Part shown: piece by piece, positions 14,101-26,200 of the stretch
Layout of the letters: each line of letters begins with the position of its first letter
Position numbering within the stretch: the first letter of the stretch is position 1
NCBI RefSeq assembly: GCF_022458985.1
Contig: NC_061779.1
Span: 12,376,001-12,440,000, forward strand
Reading direction: 5' to 3'
DNA length: 64,000 bases
Source: Mugil cephalus
Lineage: Eukaryota; Chordata; Actinopteri; Mugiliformes; Mugilidae
The notes under the pieces: model-generated
The model's database searches: none
Told to the model about the DNA's origin: nothing
The model's input: only the letters and a program-made list of their open reading frames with translations
Translations under genes and position numbers: made by a program

Positions 14101-14639
14101 TATTTGTCGTTTTCTAACATAATCTGCAATTTTACTTTGTTTCTGTAGGCCTACTATATGTATATATGTTATAGCCAAAACATAAACAACAAGCAGTGTC
14201 CGTCGGTGATCGGTGGCTAGTAGATAATATATCTACTATATATATATGTATGTATTTTTTGTGATTTGGGAAAATGGTACCGTCAGTGACAACATAATAA
14301 TAATCAAAATAAAAATGAAATAATTTGGTCCAGATAACATAATATCTGTCTTAGACACTAAGTTATTTCATTTTTTTACTACTATACTAGTACGAGTATT
14401 ATTGAAACTGTTTTGATGAGGAACAGCCAATGAAATGTTTAACATGTCCCATCCATAACATCAGTGTTTGTGTAATCTAACTGCTGGATATTATTCTTTA
14501 GCTTCGTGTGCAGTACCCATATGCTTAGTGAACTTCAGGAAACAAAAGCAGTATACAGTTATGTTAATGTTAATGACACAAAACGCAACCAGATTTTCAC
14601 ACAGGTCCTGAGAGCAGACAAAAAAAGAATCCAGTCAAA
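11154..14639. other. Intergenic region, AT-rich
   Basis: I recognise no gene. It contains poly(T) tracts at 12211-12231 and 12579-12597, which could be tails of old retroposons on the minus strand. It also contains TA-rich stretches near 14155-14250. The open frames at 12249-12503 (plus) and 12720-13121 (minus) resemble nothing known to me. Confidence 0.5.
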
Positions 14640-15440
14640 CCAATGAAACTGCAACATATTCTTGGCTACTTATTTATTCAAGAAAATTAAAGCATTTGAA
14701 CGTTTTTGTGAGTTGTAAAAGTATGCAAACCCTTGCTTTCAGTATCTATGCATCATAACATCATAACATTATAACATCGTCGTCATCAGTTTTGAGGAAT
14801 TTTACCCAGTTCCTCTGTACAGTAGGCCTACTGCTTGCTTCAGGTTGTTCCACAACATATCTATTAGATTAAGATCAGGACTTTGACATGGCCATTCCAA
14901 AACACGACATTTTTTTCTTCTTTAATCATTGTTTCGTAGAATGACTTGTGTTCTTCAAATTCAGCTCATGCTCTGGCATTTTCTTTTAGAATTTATTGGT
15001 TTAATTCAGAATTCATTGTTCCATCAATGATGGCGAGCCATCCTGGGCCTGGTGCAGCAAAACAGGCCCACACAAGGACGCTGCCACCCTCATGTTTCAT
15101 GAATGGGGTGAGGTTGCAGGTTGCAGGAATGTGTTGTTGTTTTATCTATAGACATGAGCCTCTCATTTAAACCAAACAATTCTGGGTTTGATCTTATCTG
15201 TCCACATAACATTTTCCAGTTGTCATCTGGCTTTTCTACATGATGTTTAGCTAATTGCAGATGGGCAGAAATGTTCTTTTTGGAGAGCAGTGTCTTTGTC
15301 CTTACCACGCTGCCATGTGCACCATGGATGTTCAATGTTCTCCTGATGGTGGATTCATGAATATTAACATTAGCTAATGGTGTTACCCTTGATTCCCTTG
15401 TGAACTTTTTGACTAGGATGAATTGCGGCAGGACAGTGTA
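14640..15440 (-). pseudogene. Tc1/mariner transposase pseudogene
   Basis: The minus strand translates to broken Tc1-type transposase. An open piece at 15443-15090 contains RRTLNIHGAHG, KKNISAHLQLAKHH and ELFGLNE. In another frame at about 15100-15010 there is the GSVLVWACFAAPGPGWLA-type block and NSEL. The shifts between frames and the missing catalytic stretches show it is dead. Only the homologous part is given; I could not fix the inverted repeats. Confidence 0.75.
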
Positions 15441-17188
15441 CATGTGGACTAGAGAATAATTTTACCAGAACAAACAAACAAAACAAATGCTATAATAGGT
15501 ATGAAACAGTAGACACTGCCAAAATGGACCAAAACGATTACACTACAATACGTATAGTAATAAGATTACACTAAAGAGCGATCCTGCTTTAATCTACAAC
15601 CTTATTTTTCAGAGCGGCAACTGTGTCAAGACTTGTGCTCAGCATGGCTGTCAACGAGATGATCAGTTTGTGCAGGACTACGATTGGGTCAGCTGTCCTC
15701 CTTTGGAGCAAATTACTGGGGTAAATACAAAAAGTCTCAACATCTACATGGATGTTAAAGTCATCTACTACAGTGCCTTCATCTGTACAAAGCAATCAGA
15801 CAAAAACAAACAAACAAAAACACAGATAGAAACTGTATAAGGAGTCAGTAGAAAATACCTAAGTAGAACATGTTTTGGATGTGAGAGACTTAGTGTGGCT
15901 TTAAAAAAACAAATTATAACTTCGTTTATGTTCAGGATTAATTGATATGTTAGAATAGAAGAATGACTTAATACTTAATGAATACTTTTTTATTTAACAA
16001 AACAGAATATTGTTCAATTGAATCACATTTAAACTGCATATCTTGTGATAGTATCAGGCAATAACATTGCACTGTCCATTGTTAAACCAGCTGATTAAAA
16101 CACTAGATGGGAATAATTACATACTGGTACTGATGATAGTCGTGGCATTAAAACATTAAATTTCGATATCATGTTAAAAATGCGTATATGATAATAACGT
16201 GTAGATCATGGCTCTCCAATTGTGGGTCAACAATTATATTTGTCCCGCACCTTGCCCACTGTATAATTTTTATTTTCACCAGTCAGGCAGGACTCTGTGC
16301 TCGCTCTCGTTAAATATTATTCATTGGTGCACTTCCTCTCCTGACCAAAGGCGCTGTTGAGCTCCTGTCAGCTCAAATCCAAAGAATTTGAGCATCCCTT
16401 GTGTATGATTCAGTGCCACTTAAACACGCTGTATATTTTACATCTGCCCCTATTTTCTTCCATTCTACTGTTATTTTGAGTGTGTTCAGTTCATCTCCCA
16501 AAAGGGATAAAATGAATATAAAGTTAAAGATGAATTTTGCCATAATTATTTACATTTTTGCTGATATCGTGATGATATCGTTATCGTGCCATTTTTTGTA
16601 CACGATAATCGTGAAAAGGAAATCTGATACTGTGACAGCCCTAGTTCATGTACACGTCCACATCCCCATCAAAAACAAACTGTGACGTATTCAAGAATCT
16701 GAGCTGCACTAGCTCCTCTATTGGATCAAATTTTGAATAACAAGTGGGACTGGGAACACCCCACCAGAGTTGCATTTCTGGAGATGGTCTAACCTCTATC
16801 TGAATCAGAATTTGTCCCTTGTCAGAGTTGCTGAAATACTTCCAGTTGTCCTTTCCGATTCAGGCAGGTTCTGATAGCCACCATTGGGGATAATACAATT
16901 TTTAGATTTTTTTATTTTCATGTGGGTTTTTTTTTGTCGCAGCGGTTACAATGATTGCAGAAGAGCGTAGAATAAAAAATAAAGCCCCTGGCTCATACAT
17001 GTCATGTTACTCCAAAGCGGCCGCGGCGCTATTTCAAATCTGCAAATCTGTTTTCTTCCGTTTTTTCACGTACCCACGTTCTTCTGAGCTAAACGCAGTA
17101 CGCACTGTTGATGAGCTACATGTTATAGTATTTATTAACTATTTTTTATTATTATTTAAGTTACTTTATTAAGTAATTGTTTGCTGAA
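15441..17188. other. Intergenic region upstream of rbm28
   Basis: No gene is recognised. Around 16550-16650 there is a TATCGTGATGATATCG-type stretch ending ACAGCCCTAG, which looks like the end of an old hAT-type element. The last 250 bp before rbm28 contain a NotI-like GCGGCCGC at about 17018 and probably form part of the rbm28 promoter. Confidence 0.4.
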
Positions 17189-17216
17189 GCTAGCGGGTAG
17201 CTAGCGGGTAGCTAGC
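17189..17216 (+). repeat. 11-bp tandem repeat in the rbm28 leader
   Basis: The unit GCTAGCGGGTA occurs twice, followed by a partial third copy (GCTAGC). It ends one base before the rbm28 start codon, so the Kozak context (GCCATGG) abuts the repeat. Confidence 0.85.
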
Positions 17217-17217
17217 C

Positions 17218-20200
17218 ATGGCAGGGCCTACGATATTCGTTAGAGGACTTCCCGAATTTGCGTCTAATGAACGATTCGAGTCAATATTTTCTGAAATTGG
17301 TCCTATAAAGCAGTGTTTCGTAGTCCGCGACAAAGGTGAGTTATGTCCCTCTTTTCATTCCGGACTTCGCAGAATACGCACGTGTATCGAAAAGTGACCC
17401 AAGTTATTCCACCTCCCACCACGCATGTATCAGTGCTAGTCATGTTGTTTAGGCCTACCGTACCGTGTTTATACGAAATTATTTCAGCTAACATTGAGGC
17501 ATGTCGATACACTGCCTGGCCAAAAAAAAAAAGAAAGAAAAAAGGTCGCGATCTGGATTTAACCAAATAAATAGGAACGAGCCCCACATTGGACAATCGC
17601 TGATTGTTTTTTATAGTTTTTGATGCAATGAGTAGCTTCTCATTCTCATTTCAACCACGTCGGAAACGACTGTGCGCGTACAATGCGAAGGGAACTCGAG
17701 GGATTGAGAATGAATAGCTGTATAGCCTTAAGAAACCCACTTACTAGTTACCAGGAGAATGCTTCAATTTGCTGGGGACCATAAAGCTTAGACTCTGGAG
17801 CAATGGAAGAAGGACATGTGCTCTGAAGAGTCCAGATTTACCCTGTTCCAGAGTGATGGGTACATCAGGGTAAGAGGCAGATGAAGTGATGTGCCCATCA
17901 TGCCTAGTGTCTACTGAACAAGCCTGCGAGGGCAGTGCTATGATCTGGGGTTGCTGCAGTTGCTCAGGTCTAGGTTCAGCAACATTATGCCCAAAGAGTG
18001 AGGTCAGCTGACAACCTGAATGTACTGAATGACCAGGTTATTCCATCAATGGATGTTTCATTGGGCTCAAATTGTGAAAGACTGTTTGAGGAAGCATGTG
18101 ACATGTCCAGACCTAAACCCCAGTGAGAATCTTTAGGATGTGCTGGAGAAAGCTTTGTGCAGTGGTCAGACTCTCACGTCATCAATAGAAGATCTTGGTG
18201 AACAATTAATGCAACACTGTATTGAAATAAATCTTGTGACAGTGATACAGTGAATGCTGCTGTAATCAAAGCTAAAGGAGGTCCAATGACTATTTTTTTC
18301 GACCAGGCAGTGCAATTGGTATGCCACACATGATTTAACCAGACATTGTTTGAAATTTAGAGGATTATCTTATCTTTATATAGTCTGACACCAGTGGCAT
18401 ACTGTGTGGGTGTGTACCACTAAAGCAGAAGTGCCATACCACTGAGTACTTTTTAATCTCAGCGTCTCTCATATACATTGTATTGACTGGAAGAGGTCAT
18501 TTTCTATTTTGTAATTAAGTTTTAAGTAGCCGTTAAATATTTATGGTTAAATATTTTTAATTTAAAAAAAAGTAATCACAACTAATAAAGCAAAACCGTG
18601 TGATTTAAATTACGTTTTATTTTTCATTTATCTGACCAACTTTTGAATAATAATATAATAATTACATTAGTTACTGTACAAATCGTTATGTGCATGTGGA
18701 TGGATTATTAATGTGCATGTTATTGCCATAGTAACGTAAGAAATAATTCGTCTTGTGTGTTGATCAGAGTTGTTGGATGGACCGAGAGAGGTTTTCAGAT
18801 TTTAACGTGGGCCGTGGCACTCTGAAGTTTGGGAACCCCTGGTGTAGTTAAATGTGTAATTATGGATTGTAATCATTTCTTTGTACCACTTACCCAGGCA
18901 CAGAAAAATGTCGGGGCTTCGGCTACGTCACGTACTCCATGGAGGAGGATGCACAGCGAGCCATGAAAGAAATAAAAGAATACGAGGGACAGAAGGTGTC
19001 CTTGTCTGTGGCAAAGAAGAAAATAAAAGACAAAAAGAAAAAAGGTTCGTATAAAATAAGTTTCGTTCCAGCGCTTGCAAAATGGGTCTGTTCACACATG
19101 ACATGAAAGGTTTCGGTGTGACCCAGGAGTCATTGTGCTCACACTGCAAAAACAATGTGGTAAAGTCACATCCGTCTTTAAAAGGGTATGAAGAAGTCAA
19201 TCAAATAAACTATTATCAACAACATACTGTATAACACACATGAAATGTTGGCATATAAAGAGAAAAATAATGCGTCTGTCATACGTTTTTTGCAAGGGCG
19301 TTGCCAGTTTGTTGTATAACACCCCATGATGTCACAGAGTTGGTTGGCTTCATTCCAATAGCCGTTGAGCCGTCAAAGATAAAAGACAATGAAAGCGAAA
19401 GATAGATTTAATTTTGTCCAAATAGTGAAAGATACATTCAGTGACAAACACGCGGTGAAATATAAAGAGATGTTCGCTGGAACAAGAGATGAAAGCCTGA
19501 ATTCACTCTATTTCCGATTTCACCACCGATAACTTGACCGACCAACCACCAAACAATCAACCTACCTCGACAAGAGTGGCACAGAGGCACCAGTCCACTT
19601 ATGGGAATTGGTGTTAAAAAGAGCCAGCAGCCGGGCTGGGAATGAATAGGTAGCGCATTAACCAAATCAGAAGTTCAAAAAGTAAATTTTCAACTAAATC
19701 TGTCTCAAAAGAACGGCTTGGTATGAATATCATCGACTCCATTACGTTTCCACATGAGTACGTCTCTTCAGACAGCAGCAAATGTTACACCTGTTAACCT
19801 AATCTCAACCCAACACAAACGCGCGTCCCCAGGCCTAAATATTACCGTTGCAGTAAAATCATCTGATGGCAGCTTGGCTAGAAGATACAGCAACCATATG
19901 ACCGTTATGAATTAGAAAGCAAGCGCAACCATTATAGACACTTGGGCCTGAAAGTATTTACATAAAACTCAGTCCTGCCATCCGGTCATCTCACCATGAC
20001 TCCACGTTTTCCAAAGCAGTGCCGCATCTCCAAGCATTAGATAATCCACAGATATTATCTTCAGTTCGTCCCCAAGTCAAGTCATTGTTTTTTCCGTTTT
20101 CGCGCCGTTCAGAATATCTTACTGTGGCCACCGAGTGCCAAGCATCCGTCCAGGAATTCCCCACCCTGGAAATGAAACCCGACGATCACACATTTTGGGC

Positions 20201-23200
20201 TGGTCCATATTAAGCATGCTTGTTCACTGGTTTTGTTCATGACCAGCATGTCAATAACAACAGCCAATCAAAATTTGAAGCAAACGACGGCAGGACGAAT
20301 GATATTTATGCACATTGCATTTTTCATGACTATTTCAGTTTCTTTTCCCCAAACCCCCACCACTTCTTCCACTCGTACCGTTACCACTTCTCGGTTCCCC
20401 CATCGTATCGACGCAAAAAGCTTAGTCATATGGATTTTTTAATGGGCTCGACTTACCGTTCTATTTCATTTTTGATTTCGTCAGTCTCGTCCTCAATAGC
20501 TGAAGGATGCAGCCAACACCGTGATGTCAAAATAACAACTCGCTAGCTAGCTGGCTAGCAAGCTACGTAGAAATGAGGAACTTTTTAATATTTGACTTAA
20601 GCAAAGGGTTTTTTAATAATATATATATATAATATATATTATTAATATATATTTAATAATACACTGTACTTTTCCTTTCCCCTTTAATGTCACGTTTGAA
20701 CCTATATAACCTTCATAACCTTGCACTTCTTTCATTCCTCAGGGAAAGAGCCGCCAGCTCCTCCACCAAAGGAAAAGGAGTCTAATCCCAAGCACATAAA
20801 GAAAATACTATTAAAAGCAAAACTCATTATAAGGAATCTCAGTTTCAAGGTACGGTATTTGGCGCGCTTATGAAATGCGACAGCATCGATGCCGATGTTC
20901 GCCGACACGTGTCTCGTTTGTGTTTCAGTGCTCAGAGGATGACCTTAAAACGATATTTTCGAAGTTTGGCACCGTTCTTGAAACCAAGATTCCACTCAAA
21001 CCTGGTAAAACTTCAGATTTCTCATTAATTAATAAGTCAGATTAGCATGTTAAATTGTTGCCTGATGTCTTTTTTTTTTTGTTTGTTTGTTTTGCTCCTT
21101 AACAGATGGAAAGAAGAGAGGGTTTGCATTTGTCTTGTTTAAAACTGTGTCTGGGGCTGCAAAGGCTCTTAATTCTATGAACCTGAAAGAAATACAAGGT
21201 GAGTGAGGAAACTCCCCCGAGCTTTAACGTTGACATCTTAATTAAGTTCAGCTTGCGTCATGTTGAATTGTAACTGTTGTTTCATTCATAGGTCGACAGG
21301 TAGCGGTTGACTGGGCCGTCCCAAAGGACAAGTTTATTGCCACGCAGCAGGCTTTAAGTACAGGTAATATTCCACATAAGTCTACCTCTCTTTTATTACT
21401 TAGTAATAAAAATATTTGCTTATGCTCACTGTTAATTGAATATGTATCAAAATGCATCAAAATAATGGTAGTAATCACTAATTTGTTGACTCTAAAGGCA
21501 GTGAGAGTAAAAAGGAGACGAAAGCAGACAGTGACACCGATGAGGAGGAGGAGGAGGAAGAAGAGGAGAAACCAGCCTCGCCTCCAAAGAAAAAGTGCGT
21601 GTTTTTAGTTTTTATGACGCTGAATTGAATTGAATGAATTTGAGGTGTTGAACTGTATCAATTAATTCTGTGCCACATTTTTCCAGAGTCGGTTTGAAGC
21701 CAGCCGTGCAGGAGGCAGAGGAGTTGGAATCAGATGATGACGATGGCAGCGAGGAGCAAGATAGTGAGGATGAAGAGGAGGAGGAGGGAGAGGAAGAAGA
21801 GGAGCAAGAAGAAGAAGAAGAGGAGGATGATGATGGGAGTAGCTTTGATTCAGATGATGATCATGATGAGGATGATGATGATGATGATGAGGAGGATGAT
21901 GAAGAAGAGGAATCAGGTATAAGTTCTTGTTTTTTATATTGTTGTTCATCATTGTAATATTATTGTCTTTAGTAAAAAGTTGATTTGACAAATTCTCACT
22001 GCTCTTTTTTTGTTTTTTTGTTTAATCTGTAGCTCAAAAGAAAACGGCAAAGAAAATGCTTCCTTCAGATGTGAAAGAGGGACGAACCATTTTCATCAGG
22101 TTAGCGTTCCTAATGCATCTTACATTTATTTTAGCATACCTTGTTCTTCTTGAATTCAAACTCTCAAATCAGCCGCACTCAGCCACATATGGATCATTTC
22201 TATCCTCATTTATTAATCTTATCTGATGCAGGAACTTGTCCTTTGACACAGAAGAAGAGGGTCTTGAGGAAGCTCTCCTGCGGTACGGAGAGCTTAATTA
22301 CGTGAAGATTGTTCTCCACCCAGACACAGAACATTCAAAAGGTCAGACGGCCGAACTCAGATGAAACACTTTTCTCATTCTGTATTTTGAAACTTAAACT
22401 GATTTGCTTTTTTTTGTCTTTTACGTTACGTTGTCAGGTTGTGCATTTGCTCAGTTTAAGACCAAAGAGGCTGCAGACAAATGCATGGCTGCAGCACAGG
22501 ATGAGGCTGAGGTAATACACAATGAAATTTACATTATTAATACCGATTATTTCTGCCTTTTTAATCGCATGGTGCTTCGTCCTGATTTGTGTCACAGTCT
22601 CATGTTGCTGCCTTTATTTGACGTAGAACGGCGGCATCCGCATAGATGGCCGAAAGCTGATGGTGGTCGCCGCGGTGACCAGGGAAGATGCCGCAAAGTT
22701 GAAGGTCGACAAGACGAAAGTAGAAACGGGCACCAGGAACCTGTACCTGGCCAGAGAAGGCTGTGAGTAAACCTATTTTAACTTATTTCCTCATTTTTAC
22801 TCTACTAGCACTACACATTATTTAATACACATTTAATTTTGGCTCATTACAATATTGGAGAAATCATAACTCACTATTTATTGCTTATGGTACACCTATA
22901 ATTGCATAATGTGACATATCATGTGGGATGTATGTTGAAATATATATGTTTTGGTTTATTGCCAAATGCTTACCCTTTAGGTTACATGCTCTAGCTTATT
23001 TTCAGTCAGAGCCAGATCAGCTTTGATATTGATGTTTGTTTGTTTTTTATATGTAATTGTATTAGTAGTATTAAAGGTATAGCTTCTATAAGCTCCTGTG
23101 TTTTCAACACCCAGTGATCCGTGCTGGAACCAAGGCTGCAGAGGGCGTACCAGAGGCAGACATGATCAAAAGAACCAGAGTGAGTCCACTTTCATTGAAA

Positions 23201-26200
23201 TACATTATCCATAGGATGATTTGTAATGCGGATCCAACCCTGACGTTACATTAACGTTAGTGTCACACACACAGCCTGTGTTTGTTAATGCTCAATGTGT
23301 GCAGTTCCTTTTCTGGTTAATAAAAACAGTGAATGGTTCCTTCGTTATTTAAATGCAGACATATGTTTGTTTGTTTTTTTTTTTTGGACCCGTTGTAAAG
23401 CACTTTGGTTCACCTGTAGGTTTTATATAAATAAAGTACATTTCACATTTATGTTCTTATTTCTTGCACCTAACATCAAAACTAAATCCTTGTACATGTG
23501 AGCATTTGTGGGAGTGAAAAAAAGTTCTCAGCTTACTCTCCTCTTGTTAGTTTGAAGAAGTAAAGAGGGCCAAGCTTCGGGACATAAAGGTGTTTGTGTC
23601 CAAGACTCGTCTGTGCGTCCATAACCTGCCCAAGTCAGTGGACAATAAGAAACTGAAGGCGCTCTGTCTTAAAGCTGTTAAAGGAGCAGCGGGAGTCCGC
23701 GTAACCGAGGTGAGATGATGTGTGGGTTATATTATCATTGTATTGGTGCCAGGGGGAAAAAATGTTCTGCAGACACTCACGCCATTTGTGTCTTTTTACG
23801 TTGTTTTAGTGTCGGGTCATGTATGACAGAAAACCAGAGAAAGGCCAGGTGATGGGGCAGTCTTTAGGTTACGGCTTTGTCCAGTTCCATGAGCATGAGC
23901 ACGCTCTCAGCACGCTTCGCTACCTCAACAACAACCCTGAAATCTTTGGCCCACACAAGGTACGTTTTGCACAATAATAAGCAGATGTATTTCATTTCTT
24001 TTCCTCCTCCACATTTTTTATATGCTGCGTGTTTTGCGTCACTCCGCAGAGACCCATCGTTGAGTTCTCCCTGGAGGACTCGAGGAAACTCAAAATAAAA
24101 GAAATACGGCACCAAAAAAACAAGGTGAGTTTGTATTGATTTGTCTGATGGTGGCTATTTTTATTTTAGGTTTTTTTTTGTTTTTTTTTTAAATAAATGG
24201 AATGTAACCCTGTGTTTATGTTTACAGGAGTTTTACAAGAATAGGCAATCACAAGGAGGAGTGAAGCCCCAGGGACAAATGGCTGGGAGAGGGAAAGAAG
24301 CGAGAAAGGGTGAAAAGAAAGCTTCATCAGAGCAAAAAGGAAAGGAGAGAGGTAAGAAAATATTATTTTTATGTTTGTTCAGAATTTAAAATAAAACGTC
24401 TAACACTGAATAAAACGCACCTCTACCTGTTTTCTTGTGTTTATCAGATAATCCTGAGGGGGGGAAAAAGGGGGCGCACTATTCGGGCTTCCAAACACAG
24501 CCTGAGGTCGAGCATGTGGATTTGCAGAATGGAAAGAAGAGAAAGAAGGTGTTGCACCTGCCTTCTCATCGGGGACCTAAGATCAGGTACAGAGACTGGT
24601 CATCTCCTCAATGCCCCCAACAGTTTGTACTTAGTCAGATACGTCTTGACAATAAGTTGAAAGCACAGACATTTTGGAGATATTCTGCCGCGTGTCCTCA
24701 AACCTATACGACTACCATCATATTATATTGCTTCGATAAACCATAGACCGCAGAAAGATGCATAACATCTGCTCAAAAGTAAAGCCAAAGCAAGTAGAGC
24801 TCCCCCTGGTGACTGGCTGCAGTATAGGTCACCACCACCACCTCCTCAGTGAATTGGATTTGGGCCAAACAAAAATACGCATCAAATAATTATTGTTTGA
24901 AGGATGGTTTTTGATTAATGTAATTAATTTGTATTAATTAAATGAATATATGAGTGAGTCTGGAGGAAGTGTGGGCGGGCGAGAGACGCCATGTGTCTCA
25001 GCGTGGTGCTGCCATGCAAGAAAGTGGGGATGCGTTGGGATAACCGCACAGCAAACATTTTGCTCACAAGAACATATTAAAATACTGCAACTCACCAGTA
25101 TCGCTGACTAGACGGGAGTGGCTTGTTTTCCTTCATCGTCCAGAGATAACCAAGGCGTGTTGGTGATACCTGCTCTGTTCCCCGAGATATGTCGCTGAAA
25201 ATAAAGGCAGAAGGTTTAGTCCTTTACTGGCCATCTCAGAACATCCATCCTTGACTTTGATTCAGAACGCCAGACGGGTTATTGTGTCAAAGCCTACAGT
25301 CAAACAAATCAAATGTGTTGTTACACGATTGTTAATGGAGGCGCATAGGTGAACGGCAACTGTGCGACTGTGTTTATACAGCTTGTACGGCGAGCTCCCA
25401 CACGTTTTTAACGATGGAAAAGAGGAGATTTGGCAGCAGATATCGGGCACTGTGCAGGACACGGTGATTTATTCTAATATTAGCAGCCTTTACAAAGAGC
25501 GGGGGTTTGACTGGTCCGTTCCTCCCTCATACGTCATCGCGTACATTGCAGTTTGTTGATAACCTGAAGAATGAACCGGTTAATTATTATAACATGCAGG
25601 CGGAGGTGTTTTGTCATGTTTGTTGTGCATCCTCCTTTGGCAGTAATAAGTTTTTCACAGGTGTTGCACTGTGCCAATCCGTCCTTTTTCAAATTAAAAT
25701 GAAGCCAGACTTTCGAGCGGCGTTTTTTTGCGGTCCACGTTCAGACGAGAGACGTTCTTCTTACTAGCGGAGCACGCAGGGCGGAGTAATACAAACCCCG
25801 GAAACAAATGGAGCACGCAGGGCGGAGTAATACAAACCCCGGAAACAAATGGAGCACGCAGGGCGGAGTAATACAAACCCAGGAAACAAACGGAGCACGC
25901 CGGGCAGAGTAATGCAAACCTCGGAAACAAACTAGTGCGGGCATTTAGGAACCGAAAAAAAAAAGAATCGAAATTCAAAAATCTTCTCAACGGTTCCGGA
26001 GTAGGACGTTAGGAACTGGTTCCTCTGTGCCCAACCCTAGTTGTTTGTGAGCCCGACCAGTTGATCTTCTTCTTACCCTAAACAATAGACAATCACAAAT
26101 GAGGCAGAGCCGTTGGTTTGTATTTCCTGGGTAGTCTCGGCTCTACGGTAACGGTTGGTTTCTGTAAACGGCGCACTGCAGGTGGAATAAGTCCCGCTTG

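Noticed and set aside
21662..21991. Antisense open frame rich in His and Pro
   Set aside because: It is the reverse reading of the GAG/GAT codon runs in rbm28 exon 8.
25694..25990. Minus-strand open frames of 67-98 codons with repeated LRPACS-like units
   Set aside because: They arise from the 41-bp minisatellite, which carries no stop codon in these frames.
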